Positions 47,341 through 60,101 of a DNA stretch of 64,000 bases are shown in pieces; position 1 is the first letter of the stretch; the number at the start of each line of letters is the position of its first letter. The notes under the pieces were generated by a model. That model did no database searches. It saw nothing but the letters and a program-made list of their open reading frames with translations, and was not told where the DNA came from. The stretch lies in the NCBI GenBank assembly GCA_022577435.1, contig JAKOON010000042.1, positions 1,482,098-1,546,097 on the forward strand. The letters are read 5' to 3'. The DNA comes from Embiotoca jacksoni (Eukaryota > Chordata > Actinopteri > Embiotocidae). A program made the position numbers and the translations under genes.

Positions 47341-47730
47341 TATGATGTTTTTCTTCAAGTTAAGACAAAAATAGTTTAGATAGGACTTTGTACATGTATT
47401 CTAAATTGAAAAAAATAAAACGCGGTGTGCCGGAGTGCGAGGGCCCGTACATCACTGCTTGCAGTTTTAATTTCATCTGGTTTTATAGAAAGATATAGCT
47501 GAGTGTCATCTGTATAACAATGGAAGTTGATGCAATGCTTCCTGATGACATCTCCTAATGGAAGCATGTACAAAGTAAAAAGTATTGGGCCTAACACTGA
47601 GCCTTGTGGAACTCCATAACTAACTACTGTTTGTCTGGAAGACTCATTGTTGACATGGACAAAATGGAATCTATCTGATAAGTAGGATTTGAACCAGTCT
47701 AATGCAGTTCCTTTATTCCTCGTAAGGTCT
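47341..47730 (-). mobile_element. L2-like RT fragment
   Basis: The - strand encodes GPILFTLYMLPLGDVIRKH and FHCYTDDTQLYLSIKP, with YTDD for YADD. It is joined at about 47465 to a GAGGGCCCG...TGCTTGCAGTTTTAATT repeat end. Same family as 1-1440 but very short. Confidence 0.65.
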
Positions 47731-48535
47731 TCAGGTGTTGGAGACTGGAGGGAAGGACTGAGGCCATCCGGTGGTCAGAGGTTGAACAGCAGGGACCGGA
47801 AAGATCCACAAAAATTCAGAAATCGCGGCTGAAAGCAGAGAAACAGGCAGAAGGACACATCAGTAATTTTGAATTAGAATTATTTTCTGTTTCATTAGAT
47901 TTATTTTCTGAAATATGCAGTTCACATTAAATGTGTTGAATTGAATCTAATTACCTGATGATGTACATTTAATTCACAGCTTTGAGAAATCAGAATCTGA
48001 AGTTGTTTTTTTATGAACAATTAAATAATTTACTCCAGTTTCTAAATAATAAACTTCATTCAAATTCATGTGGCTTTTTTAAGGCATCTAAATGTGAACT
48101 AATGTTTCAAATATATAAATATTGAAGATATTCCCCAAATAAGTTTAAAGTGGTGGCTGAAATTTTTATAACCCATTCACTTTTCTAATTTGCTGCATAA
48201 ATACGACCAAAAACAACATCAGGTTTTCACAAGTCTTTAAAGTAAACAGTAAGAACCCAAATAAACAAATTAGATTATAGAAATTCTATCAAGGTCAAAT
48301 GTCAAGGTCAAATTAATCCTCTGATAAACTGATTGATCCATTTATAAACATCACAAGACTGATAAAAGTCCCTGTTGGAGTCGGTCAGATCATTTCCATA
48401 GAGAGCCACTTTGCATCAGCAGCACCATGCTCCAGTGCTCTGGGACACTTTATAGTCCTGAGAGTTTGAACACTGGATGACTGACAGCTGTCCTTCATGA
48501 CAACAGAAGCCACAGAAATCCTCCTCATCAGAAAC

Positions 48536-49009
48536 ATGACTTTGACCTGCGTCCTCATCTGGACTCTCCTCTGCTGCTGCTTCACAGGTAAAGTCCAGAG
48601 AATCCAACTCCTCTCCTCTATGAACATCCGTCCCTCTGAAATGAAGCCCACAAAACCGTGACGCTGCTTTATGTTGTTGTCTCTGTATCCTCAGAGTCCA
48701 GAGGCCAGGTCACAGTGACTCAGTCTGGAGCAGTGAGCTCTGCTCTGGGAGGCTCCGCCACCATCACATGTACAACCAGTCAGAAGGTTTATAATGGGGA
48801 TTTTTTATCCTGGTACCAACAGAAAGATGGAGGAGTTCCCAAACTTCTCATTTATAGATCTAGCAGCAGACAATCAGGGATTTCAGATCATTTTACAGGC
48901 AGTGGATCAAACTCTGACTTCACTCTGACCATCAGAGGAGTCCAGGCTGAAGATGCAGCAGTTTACTACTGTCAGAGTTTTCATTACATCAACAGTCAGT
49001 ATGTGTTCA
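48536..49009 (+). CDS. Light-chain V segment V14 (family A)
   Basis: Leader 48536-48587, V exon 48695-49009. CDR1 SQKVYNGDF, then LSW; CDR2 RSS followed by SRQS; FR3 with DHFTG; CDR3 QSFHYINSQYVF. Heptamer 49010-49016. Octamer-like 48409-48416. (CA)n 49086-49138. The DHFTG variant is otherwise seen only in the defective V3 and V13. Looks functional. Confidence 0.93.
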
Positions 49010-49082
49010 CACAGTGAAAAAGCGTCGTACAAAAACCTCCCTCAGTCAGACTGAACAGAAACTGAACTGATACAGTTCACTG

Positions 49083-49140
<58 letters not shown>

Positions 49141-49308
49141 GTTCTGTAAAATCACTGTATGCTGATGATATTCTACTATCAACCAATCAGCACGTTTCCT
49201 TTCTTTTTCCTCCTCTCTGATTAATCCAGATCCAAACTCAACCAGGAAATGAAAACCTACTTTAACAGAGCGCTGGTCCTCGTTACAGTAAAGATTGTTC
49301 TGCTCACA

Positions 49309-49530
49309 CTGAACATCCACAAACAGAGGATCACTCTGCACCGACCCCGGGCCTTCAAAAGCACACACATAATTCCCAGCATCCTCTGCGCTGGCTCGGT
49401 GTTGTGGCCAGTCTTCTTTTTGCATTTCTAAACCAAACATTCCCGGCAGTTTACAGGAAGTTTCACATCTTAGAGTCCCACTCTGTCCTTCTTTCACACT
49501 TTCACACAGCCAATCAGGTTGTTTAAGAAT
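49309..49530 (-). pseudogene. Ig-superfamily receptor exon relic, copy 5
   Basis: Domain translation identical by eye to copy 1. Confidence 0.58.
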
Positions 49531-49758
49531 TCATAGAGGCGGTGTCAGGTTTCAGAGGCAGGTATACCTGAGTATCGTCAGCATAGAAGTGTGACGCAAT
49601 CTTGGTTGTTTTAAACAGAGATCCAAGAGGTTGCATTTATAAACATATAAAACAGAATTGGACCCAGTAGGTTCTCTTTTATAGGACTTGTGTTCAAATC
49701 TGAGGATTTCATGTTCATGAAGAAATATAGAAAATTCCTTCAAACTTTCTAGCATCAC
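49531..49758 (-). mobile_element. Non-LTR reverse-transcriptase relic, copy 5
   Basis: YADDTQVYL core on the - strand; no gene to the C5 poly(A) signal. Confidence 0.5.
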
Positions 49759-50184
49759 TGTATGTGCTGTGATGAGAGGCTATTTTACTTTTCTCATGTT
49801 TTACATCTTTTGTGAGATTTCAGATTCATTTAACAATCATTGTGAACTTTTCAATTCTGCCCACATAATTCTTGGTGTTATTGCAGAGTTAAATGAGCTC
49901 TTAGATTTTTAATATGATCCATAAAAAATATGCTCGACCATTACTTTAATATTTGGAGAGTTCAAGTGGAATAAAACATCTGATGAAATAAATCTTTACT
50001 TGGAAACATTTTTGATTTGAAGACAAAGATCTTTATTTCACTGAAAACATGAACAACTGTCATGATGAAGAGGAAAATGAAACTATTTGAATCTTTATTT
50101 AGTCACATCAAAGAAGGAAAGACAGAGTTCCAGATTGAGAGCAGTATCAGAGTGAAACCAGTATGAGAGTCTCAGTGAGGCAGG

Positions 50185-50528
50185 TCAGGACTGGGAGCAC
50201 TGGTCTCTCCTCAGTGTCTCTGAGATGGGAGTCTGGGAGCCCCGGGTGGCCTCACAGGTCACAGAGCCCACCTTCCCCCACTGGTCTGCAGGGAGCCTCA
50301 GGGTGCTGCTCCAGCTGTAGCGGCCGTCCTTCTCCAGCACAGCGAGGCTCCTGCTCTCCTCCCAGCTGATGCTGCTGCTGCTGCTGCTGCTGCTGCCGTC
50401 CACCTTCCAGGCCAGACTCCAGTCTGAGGGGAAGCCCTTGTTGGCCAGGCACATGAGGGTGGCCTTCTCATTCTTCTGCAGCTCCTCCACGGAGGGGGGC
50501 AGCACTGTCAGGGTGGGACTGGCATCAC
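50185..50528 (-). CDS. Light-chain constant exon C5
   Basis: Start SDASPTLTVLPPSVEELQK, as in C2. All key residues and the eight-serine run are kept. Poly(A) signal 50094-50099. Acceptor CTCCTAG. Served by J5a and J5b. Confidence 0.96.
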
Positions 50529-50661
50529 CTAGGAGACAACTCTCAGGTTAGAGGACAGGAAACGCACATGGACACCTTCACTGGGAGACAGTTCATTTTG
50601 TCCTTTCAGGAGTTTCAGTCAGATGTTTTTTCTGCTCCACCAGTCACTCACTCACACATTG

Positions 50662-50695
50662 TTTCACTTCCCTTTAAGAAGCATCTCATGCAAAT
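50662..50695 (-). promoter_or_regulatory. J-C intron enhancer core, cassette 5
   Basis: GGAAGTGAAA at 50671-50662 and perfect octamer at 50695-50688. Confidence 0.6.
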
Positions 50696-51323
50696 CAGCA
50701 CAGAGAGAATCATCGTACAGTTTACACTGAAATATGTCAAACTACTCTGAAAATAAAAGAAGAAGATGTGGAACAATTTACAATCAAAGTTTTTCTGACC
50801 ATAATCATTAAAAGTCTGAACGACACGTTAGTTTAAAGGATTTAGAGGAAACAACAACAGGAAAGAAACTCACCAACATAAAATGTTCTACATGTGGATT
50901 TTTATCGTTATTTAAGTGTTTAACTGTTTTCAAACTAAATTTGAAACCATATTTGACACGATAATAATATAGATGATTTTGCTAACTTAGAAATACGAAT
51001 CTTTATCTTCACTTTGTCCAGTTTTACTGATATAATTTGTATTCAACCTAACAACAGTTGTTGTGCTGGAAAATCACAAACTAATCAGAGGAGGAATAAA
51101 GTTTTATCTTTTCTACACATCAACTTCTTTAAACTTCAGTCTGAAATTGAAAATGTCAAAAGTTTAACTGAGTTATCGGCTCCATGATATAAGAAGACAA
51201 ATACAAATATAAATTCAAACATTGCTGCAACCAAAAAGTTTCATTTTCCATCAAACACTAAACAAACAATCCTAAAATTAGTTTACTATTTACTTTTTAG
51301 TGTTGAAAAGAGAATAAACTTAC

Positions 51324-51361
51324 TTCCAACATCCAGTCTGGTTCCTCCACCAAAAGTCCAC
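51324..51361 (-). CDS. Joining segment J5a
   Basis: WTFGGGTRLDVG plus one base. Heptamer 51368-51362, 23-base spacer, nonamer 51400-51392. 795 bases from C5. Confidence 0.93.
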
Positions 51362-51695
51362 CACAGTGATACAAACTCATTGAACCGCCGTACAAAAACC
51401 TCTGACTGTAGAGAGACACGGCTCTCTGACTCTGAAACACTGAACTAAACCTACAAGCCTCCACATGCAGCTTTAACATGAAAACCAGAAATAAATATTC
51501 ATCATCTGAAATATTCTAATTTTCTATATTCTTTCAAATTAGTTTTTAAACTTCCATTTCAAAATCGGAAATCAGCAAAATTACACATGTACAAAAATAA
51601 ATAGATTTTTCTTCAGACATTCTGAGCAATTAAATAAAAATCTAAGTTAGTGACACACTAATTCCTAAAATAAAACAGCTTTAAGTTATACTTAC

Positions 51696-51733
51696 TTCCA
51701 ATATCCAGCCTGGTTCCTCCACCGAACGTGTAC
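51696..51733 (-). CDS. Joining segment J5b
   Basis: YTFGGGTRLDIG plus one base. Heptamer 51740-51734, 23-base spacer, nonamer 51772-51764. Confidence 0.93.
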
Positions 51734-51916
51734 CACAGTGATACAAACTCATTGAACCGCCGTACAAAAACCTCTGACTGTAGAGAGACACGGCTCTCTG
51801 ACTCTGAAACAAACAAACTCACCAAAACAACTTACTACTATTATAAATTTGTCAGCTGATAGGAAAAACGAAAATAACAGTGTAACAAAATATGAGAATT
51901 TATCATTTTGTTTTTA

Positions 51917-52975
51917 AGCCCATTTTAAAAAATAGTTGGGACGCTTTGGGAAATGTAAATAAATAAAGAGCAGGATGATTTGCAAATTCCATCAACACAC
52001 TTTTAATTGAAAATGGACCAAAGGCAACATAACAACATTCAAAGTTAGAAATATGTTCTCATTTTGAATTTGACAGGGTCATATTGTCGACTGTGTTGCA
52101 TCAGCTCTTCTTTTAACAACACTGTGAACATTTGGGAACGGAGGAGATCAGTTGCTGGAGTTTTGAAAGTGAAATGTTATCCACTTTGATCTGATATAGA
52201 ATTTGAGCTGATCAACACTTTGGGATCTCCTTTGTCATATTTTTCTTTCACTGTGCACCAATTGTTTTTCAGTGGGTTACAGGTCTGGGCTGCAGGAAGG
52301 CCGGTTTTTCACCCGGAGTCTTCTACTAGAGAGCCATGTAGCTGTAATATGTGCAGAATTTGGTTTACCATTGTCTTGTTGAAATAAGCAAGAATTCTCC
52401 TGAAAACATGACGTTGTTTGGATGTCAGCATATGTTTCACCAAATCGAGTATTTATCCTTCAGCATTCATGGTGCCTTCCCAGACTAGTGCGTCCCTGCA
52501 CCATCACAGTTGTGGCTTGTGAATTGTGTCCTGTTAACCAGCTGGGTGGTCCCTCTCCTTTTGAGCCTGGAGGACACAGTGCCCATGATTTCCAAAAAGA
52601 ATCAATGATTTTGATTTGTCTGACCGCAGGACAGTTTTCAACTTCACCTCAGAGAAGGCGGCTGCGAGTCTGGATCATGTCTTTATCTTGTTTCCTCTTT
52701 GGAGAGTTTTAACCTGAATTTGTGGATGCAGCGATGAACTGTGTTCAGAAACAATAGTTTTCAGAAGTGTTCCTGAGCCCATGCAGTGATTTTCACTACA
52801 GAATTGTGTCTGGTTTAAATACAGTGCTGCCTGAGCGCCCAAAGATCACCACCATCCAATATTAGTTTTCAGCATTATCCCTTCAATCCAGATATTTGTC
52901 TGGATTCACTGAATCTTTTAATAAAATTATGAACTGTAGATGATGAGATCATAAATTCTTTGCAATTTTCTAAAG
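51917..52975 (-). mobile_element. Tc1/mariner-like transposon relic, copy 5
   Basis: Same family and orientation as the other copies. The helix-turn-helix end is more decayed and the expected V is missing at its right side. Confidence 0.62.
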
Positions 52976-53056
52976 AGAAAAATCTGATTGATAAATTTAT
53001 AAATATCACAAGACTGATAAAAGTCCCTGTTGGAGTCGGACGGATCATTTCCATAG
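52976..53056 (+). pseudogene. V promoter stub with V deleted
   Basis: The sequence follows the V upstream region (ATAAATTTATAAATATCACA, CCCTGTTGGAGTCGG, ATCATTTCCATAG) and stops at about 53056. The octamer-like element, TATA box, leader and V exon are all absent, and repeat sequence takes over. Confidence 0.65.
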
Positions 53057-53920
53057 AAACCGTGAACCATGTGTGTTGCGTTTCCTCGGCGGGGCTCGAA
53101 CCCGTGTCTTCATGGGGGTGTTTCCAGCTGGGAGTCAGCGTCGTAGACCGAAGGACTATCTTCAGCGCCAGAGAATGAGTCGTAGCCGGAGAAAGTGTAC
53201 CACAGAGTTCACTCAGAGCTTCCAGAGACTCAGCCGACAGTCTGGTTAACTCAACAGGTAAAATATTCTACTTCACCAAGGTTGATATTGATGGTTCAGA
53301 TTCCAACTGTTGATGGTGATTCAACTTTTAGTGAAGTTGAAACATTTGGGGAAATTGAAAAAGTTTTGCATTCACAACACATTACAGGAATATATTTAAT
53401 ATCACACCAGACCAACTTGAAAACACGTATACCTACTATCCAAAGAATGTCTATGGCAATTTTGGTCCCATTTGAATGAATATTTGTGGACGGTGGAGTT
53501 ATAGGTTGCAGTTTTAATTCTTAATTATAATATTTTTCTTTAAGTTAAGAGAAAATTAGTTTAGATAGGACTTTATACATGTATTCTGAATTGAAAAAAA
53601 TAAAACGCGGTGCCGGAGTGCGAGGGCCCGTACATCACTGCTTGCAGTTTTAATTTCATCTGGTTTTGTAGAAAGATATAGATGAGTGTCATCTGCATCA
53701 CAATGGAAGTTGATGCAGTGCTTCCTGGTGACATCTGCTCATGGAAGCATGTACAAAGTAAAAAGTATAGGGCCTAACACTGAGCCTTGTGGAACTCCAT
53801 AACTAAATATTGTTTGTCTGGAAGACTCATTGTTGACATGGACAAACTGGAATCTATTTGATAAGTAGGATTTGAATCAGTCGAATGCAGTTCCTTTATT
53901 CCTCTTAACTTCTTCAGGTG
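53057..53920. repeat. Mixed repeat region with L2 RT fragment
   Basis: 53060-53110 has a minisatellite-type unit and, on the - strand, ACGGGTTCGAGCCCCG, a good B-box and T-arm-like match. The repeat continues to about 53640. 53650-53890 is an L2-like fragment on the - strand. No gene. Confidence 0.45.
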
Positions 53921-54723
53921 TTGGAAACTGGAGGGAAGGACTGCGGCCATCTGGTGGTCAGAGGGTGAACAGCTGAGACCAGAAAGATCCACAAAAATTT
54001 AGAAATCACGGGTGAAAGCAGAGAAACAGGCAGAAGGACACATCAGTAATTTTGAATTAGAATTTTTTTCTGTTTCATTAGATTTATTTTCAGAAAGATG
54101 CAGTTAACATTAAACGTGTTGAATTTAATCTAATTACCTGATGATGTCCATTTAATTCACAGCTTTGAGAAATCAGAATCTGAAGTTGTTTTTTTGTGAA
54201 CAATTGAAAAATTTACTCCAGTTTCTAATTAATAAACTTCATTCAAATTAATGTGGATTTTTTTTAAGACATCTAAATGTGAACTATGTTTCAAACATAT
54301 AAATATTGAAGGTATTCCCCAAATAAGTTTAAAGTGGTGGCTGAATTTTTTTTTTTTACCCCATTCACTTTTCTAATTTGCTGCATAAATACGACCAAAA
54401 ACATCATCAGGTTTCCACAAGTCCTTAAAGTAAACAGTGAGAACTCAAATAAACAAATTAGATTAAAGAAATTCTATCAAGGTCAGATGTCAAGGTCAAA
54501 TTAATCCTCTGATAAACTGATTGATAAATTTATAAACATCACAAGACTGATAAAAGTCCCTGTTGGAGTCGGTCGGATCATTTCCATAGAGAGCCACTTT
54601 GCATCAGCAGCACCATGCTCCAGTGCTCTGGGACACTTTATAGTCCTGAGAGTTTGAACACTGGATGACTGACAGCTGTCCTTCATGACAACAGAAGCCA
54701 CAGAAATCCTCCTCATCAGAAAC

Positions 54724-55197
54724 ATGACTTTGACCTGCGTCCTCATCTGGACTCTCCTCTGCTGCTGCTTCACAGGTAAAGTCCAGAGAATCCAACTCCT
54801 CTCCTCTATGAACATCCGTCCCTCTGAAATGAAGCCCACAAAACCGTGACGCTGCTTTATGTTGTTGTCTCTGTATCCTCAGAGTCCAGAGGCCAGGTCA
54901 CAGTGACTCAGTCTGGAGCAGTGAGCTCTGCTCTGGGAGGCTCCGCCACCATCACATGTACAACCAGTCAGAAGGTTTATAATGGGAATCATTTAGCCTG
55001 GTACCAACAGAAAGATGGAGGAGTTCCTAAACTTCTCATTTATTATACTAGCACCAGACAATCAGGGATTTCAGATCGTTTTACAGGCAGTGGATCAAAC
55101 TCTGACTTCACTCTGACCATCAGAGGAGTCCAGGCTGAAGATGCAGCAGTTTACTACTGTCAGAGTTTTCATGTCATCAACAGTCAGTATGTGTTCA
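54724..55197 (+). CDS. Light-chain V segment V15 (family A)
   Basis: Leader 54724-54775, V exon 54883-55197. CDR1 SQKVYNGNH, CDR2 YTS, CDR3 QSFHVINSQYVF. Heptamer 55198-55204. Octamer-like 54597-54604. (CA)n 55274-55337. It differs from V1 mainly in CDR1. Looks functional. Confidence 0.93.
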
Positions 55198-55270
55198 CAC
55201 AGTGAAAAAGCGTCGTACAAAAACCTCCCTCAGTCAGACTGAACAGAAACTGAACTGATACAGTTCACTG

Positions 55271-55337
<67 letters not shown>

Positions 55338-55339
<2 letters not shown>

Positions 55340-56018
55340 CATAACATTTATTTAATATGTCCATGTTCTTTAACCATGAATGAAAAGGTATCAAAGAAGT
55401 TCAGTGCCAAAACATGTATATTGAAAGAAATCAAATTGCTTCAACTAAAACAAATAGTTCAGTTCAAAACTCCATAATTCATGAAATGATTTTGTATTTT
55501 CCAACATGAACTGTTTGAACTCTAACTGATGACTTCCGTGTTTTCTTTCTCTGCTCACGTGTCCAAACCTTTTAGTTATCAGAGCTGCTCGGCCTTCAGC
55601 ATCCCCTCATGACTCATCACTGATTTACTTTCTGAAATCTCCACATTAAGACAATCAAAACATGCAAACTATTCCCAATAAAAACCTCATTTCCAAAAAA
55701 GCTTAGACGTTGGCCAAATTTCAAGAAAACACATCAAATGTTTAAACTCAGAAATATTTGATTGTTTTATGAAAAAATAGGCGTTCATTTTGAATTTGAT
55801 GGCAGCAACACGTCTCAAAGTATTTGGGGCAGCGTCATGTTCACCACCGTGTTGCATCACCTTTTCTTCTTTCTTACAACACTCTTTAAACATTTGGGAA
55901 CTGATGAGACCCATGCCGGAGTTTTGAAAGTGAAATGTTGACCCATTCTTGCTTGATATAGGATCTGAAATCTCCTTATTAAACCCATCCAAACACATTT
56001 TCTAATTAATTCAACGTG

Positions 56019-56020
<2 letters not shown>
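55338..56020. other. 3' flank of V15, no gene seen
   Basis: Starts TTCATAAC like other V flanks. 55680-55990 includes a stretch related to the Tc1-relic family in style (AAAAACCTCATTTCC, CATTTGGGAACTGATGAGA). A second (CA)n tract at 56022-56049 leads to the receptor-exon relic, so this cassette carries an extra 700 bases compared with the others. Confidence 0.4.
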
Positions 56021-56049
<29 letters not shown>

Positions 56050-56223
56050 TGACATGGTTCTGTAAAATCACTGTATGCTGATGATATTCTACTATCAACC
56101 AATCAGAAGTTTTCTTTCTTTTTCCTCCTCTCTGATTAATCCAGATCCAAACTCAACCAGGAAATGAAAACCTACTTTAACAGAGCGCTGGTCCTCGTTA
56201 CAGTAAAGATTGTTCTGCTCACA

Positions 56224-56445
56224 CTGAACATCCACAAACAGAGGATCACTCTGCACCGACCCCAGGCCTTCAAAAGCACACACATAATTCCCAGCATCCT
56301 CTGCGCTGGCTCGGTGTTGTGGCCAGTCTTCTTTTTGCATTTCTAAACCAAACATTCCCGGCAGTTTACAGGAAGTTTCACATCTTAGAGTCCCACTCCG
56401 TCCTTCTTTCACACTTTCACACAGCCAATCAGGTTGTTTAAGAAT
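56224..56445 (-). pseudogene. Ig-superfamily receptor exon relic, copy 6
   Basis: Two changes from copy 1: KEGRSG for KEGQSG and AFEGLGS for AFEGPGS. Still no internal stop. Confidence 0.58.
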
Positions 56446-56672
56446 TCATAGAGGCGGTGTCAGGTTTCAGAGGCAGGTATACCTGAGTATCGTCAGCATA
56501 GAAGTGTGACGCAATCTTGGTTGTTTTAAACAGAGGTCCAAGAGGTTGCATTTATAAACATATAAAACAGAATTGGACCCAGTAGGTTTTTTTTATAGGA
56601 CTTGTGTTCAAATCTGAGGATTTCATGTTCATGCAGAAATATAGAAAATTCCTTCAAACTTTCTAGCACCAC
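56446..56672 (-). mobile_element. Non-LTR reverse-transcriptase relic, copy 6
   Basis: YADDTQVYL core on the - strand, with small extra deletions. No gene to the C6 poly(A) signal. Confidence 0.5.
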
Positions 56673-57094
56673 TGTATGTGCTGTGATGAGACGCTATTTT
56701 ACTTTTCTCACGTTTTACATCTTTTGTGAGATTTTAGATTCATTTAACAATCATCGTCAACTTTTCAATTCTGCCCACATAATTCTTGGTGTTATTGCAG
56801 AGTTAAATAAGCTCTTAGATTTTTAATATGATCAATAAAAAATATGCTCGACCATTACTTTAATATGTGGAGAGTTTAAGTGGAATAAAACATCTGATGA
56901 AAGAAATTTTTACTTGGAAACATTTTTGATTTGAAGACAAAGATCTTTATTTCACTGAAAACATGAGTTTCATGATGAAGAGGAAAATGAAACTATTTGA
57001 ATCTTTATTTAGTCACATCAAAGAAGGAAAGACAGAGTTCCAGATTGAGAGCAGTATCAGAGTGAAACCAGTATGAGAGTCTCAGTGAGGCAGG

Positions 57095-57438
57095 TCAGGA
57101 CTGGGAGCACTGGTCTCTCCTCAGTGTCTCTGAGATGGGAGTCTGGGAGCCCCGGGTGGCCTCACAGGTCACAGAGCCCACCTTCCCCCACTGGTCTGCA
57201 GGGAGCCTCAGGGTGCTGCTCCAGCTGTAGCGGCCGTCCTTCTCCAGCACAGCGAGGCTCCTGCTCTCCTCCCAGCTGATGCTGCTGCTGCTGCTGCTGC
57301 TGCTGCCGTCCACCTTCCAGGCCAGACTCCAGTCTGAGGGGAAGCCCTTGTTGGCCAGGCACATGAAGGTGGCCTTCTCATTCTTCTGCAGCTCCTCCAC
57401 GGAGGGGGGCAGCACCGTCAGGGTGGGACGAGTATCAC
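57095..57438 (-). CDS. Light-chain constant exon C6
   Basis: Start SDTRPTLTVLPPSVEELQK. Phe replaces Leu next to the first Cys (ATFMC). Other key residues and the eight-serine run are kept. Poly(A) signal 57004-57009. Served by J6a and J6b. Confidence 0.96.
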
Positions 57439-57571
57439 CTAGGAGACACCACTCAGGTTAGAGGACAGGAAACACACTTGGACACCTTCACTGGGAGACA
57501 GTTCATTTTGTCCTTTAAGGAGTTTCAGTCAGATGTTTTTTCTGCTCCACCAGTCACTCACTCACACCTTG

Positions 57572-57605
57572 TTTCACTTCCCTTTAAGAAGCATCTCATG
57601 CAAAT
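57572..57605 (-). promoter_or_regulatory. J-C intron enhancer core, cassette 6
   Basis: GGAAGTGAAA at 57581-57572 and perfect octamer at 57605-57598. Confidence 0.6.
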
Positions 57606-58233
57606 CAGCACAGAGAGAATCATCGTACAGTTTACACTGAAATATGTCAAACTACTCTGAAAATAAAAGAAGAAGATGTGGAACAATTTACAATCAAAGT
57701 TTTTCTGACCATAATCATTAAAAGTCTGAACGACACGTTAGTTTAAAGGATTTAGAGGAAACAACAACAGGAAAGAAACTCACCAACATAAAATGTTCTA
57801 TATGTGGATTTTGATCGTTATTTATCTGTTTAAGTAATTTCTAACTAAATTTGAAACCATATTTGACACGATAATAAAATAGATGATTTTGCTAACTTAC
57901 AAATACGCATCTTTATCTTCACTCTGTCCAGTTTTACTGATAGAATTTGTATTCAACCTAACAACAGTTGTTGTGCTGGAAAATCACAAACTAATCAGAA
58001 GAGGAATAAAGTTTTATCTTTTCTGCACATCAAGTTCTTTAAACTTCAGTCTGACAGTGAAAATGTCAAAAGTTTAACTGAGTTATCGGCTCCATTATAT
58101 AAGAAGACAAGTACAAATATAAATTCAAACATTGCTGCAACCAAAAAGTTTCATTTTCTATCTAACACTAAACAAACAATACTAAAATTAGTTTACTATT
58201 TCCTTTTTAGTGTTGAAAAGAGAATAAACTTAC

Positions 58234-58271
58234 TTCCAACATCCAGTCTGGTTCCTCCACCAAAAGTCGAC
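58234..58271 (-). CDS. Joining segment J6a
   Basis: STFGGGTRLDVG plus one base; Ser at the first position is unique here. Heptamer 58278-58272, 23-base spacer, nonamer 58310-58302. Confidence 0.93.
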
Positions 58272-58607
58272 CACAGTGATACAAACTCATTGAACCGCCG
58301 TACAAAAACCTCTGACTTTAGAGAGACATGGCTCTCTGACTCTGAAACACTGAACTAAACCTACAAGCCTCCACATGCAGCTTTAACATGAAAACCAGAA
58401 ATAAATATTCATCATCTGAACAATTCATATTTTCTATGTTCTTTCAAATTAGTTTTTAAACTTCCATTTCAAAATCACACGTTGTCAGAAAATCACAGAT
58501 GTAAAAAAATACATAGATTTTTCTTCAGACATTCTGAGCAATTAAATAAAAATCTATGTTAGTGACACACTAATTCCTAAAATAAAACAGCTTTAAGTTG
58601 TACTTAC

Positions 58608-58645
58608 TTCCAACATCGAGTCTGGTTCCTCCACCAAAAGTCCTC
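58608..58645 (-). CDS. Joining segment J6b
   Basis: RTFGGGTRLDVG plus one base. Heptamer 58652-58646, 23-base spacer, nonamer 58684-58676. Same coding sequence as J2b. Confidence 0.93.
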
Positions 58646-58827
58646 CACAGTGATACAAACTCATTGAACCGCCGTACAAAAACCTCTGACTGTAGAGAGA
58701 CACGGCTCTCTGACTCTGAAACAAACAAACTCACCAAAACAACTTACTACTTTTGTAAATTTGTCAGCTGATATGAAAAATGAAAATAACAGTGTAACAA
58801 AATAATAGAATTTATCATTTTGTTTTT

Positions 58828-59895
58828 AACCCCAATTCAAAAAACGTTGGGACGCTTTGGGAAATGTAAATAAATAAAGAACAGGATGATTTGCAAAATC
58901 CATAAACACACTTTTAATTGAAAATGGACCAAAGGCAAGATATCAACATTCAAAGTGAGAAATATGTTCTCATTTTGAATTTGACAGGGTCATATTGTCG
59001 ACTGTGTTGCATCAGCTCTTCTTTTAACAACACTGTGAACATTTGGGAACTGAGGAGATCAGTTGCTGGAGTTTTGAAAGTGAAATGTTATCCATTTTGA
59101 TCTGATATAGAATTTGAGCTGATCAACACTTTGGGATCTCCTTTGTCATGTTTTTTTTCCCCTATGCACCAATTGTTTTTCAGTGGGTTACAGGTCTGGG
59201 CTGCAGGAAGGCCAGTTTATCACCCGGAGTCTTCTACTAGAGAGCCATGTAGTTGTAATATGTGCAGAATTTGGTTTACCATTGTCTTGTTGAAATAAGC
59301 AAGAATTCTCCTGAAAACATGACGTTGTTTGGATGTCAGCATATGTTGCATCAAATCTAGTATTTATCCTTCAGCATTCATGGTGCCTTCCCAGACTAGT
59401 GCGTCCCTGCATCATCACAGTTGTGGCTTATGAATTCTGTCCTGTTAACCAGTTGGGTGGTCCCTCTCCTTTCGAGCCTGGAGGACACAGTGCCAATTAT
59501 TTCCAAAAAGAATCAATGATTTTGATTTGTCTGACCACAAGACAGTTTTCAACTTCACCTCAGAGAAGGCAGCTGCGAGTCTGGATCATGTTTTTATCTT
59601 TTCCCTCTTTGGAGAGTTTTTAACCTGAATTTGATGATGCAGCGATGAACTGTGTTCAGAAACAACAGTTTTCAGAAGTGTTCCTGAGCCCATGCAGTGA
59701 TTTCCAATACAGAATTGTGTCTGGTTTAAATGCAGTGCTGCCTGAGCCCCCGTAGATCACCACCATCCAATATTAGTTTTCAGCATTGTCCATTCAATCC
59801 AGATATTTGTCTGGATTAATTGAATCTTTTATTAATATTATGAACTGTAGATGATGAGATCATAAATTCTTCGCAATTTTCCATCGAGGAACAAC
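58828..59895 (-). mobile_element. Tc1/mariner-like transposon relic, copy 6
   Basis: Close to copy 2 (shared ATGTTTTTTTTCCCC stretch). SSSTVHNINKRFN on the - strand near 59820-59860. It ends at the V16 promoter. Confidence 0.68.
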
Positions 59896-60101
59896 TGATT
59901 GATAAATTTATAAACATCACAAGACTGATAAAAGTCCCTGTTGGAGTCGGTCGGATCATTTCCATAGAGAGCCACTTTGCATCAGCAGCACCATGCTCCA
60001 GTGCTCTGGAACACTTTATAGTCCTGAGAGTTTGAACACTGGATGACTGACAGCTGTCCTTCATGACAACAGAAGCCACAGAAATCCTCCTCATCAGAAA
60101 C

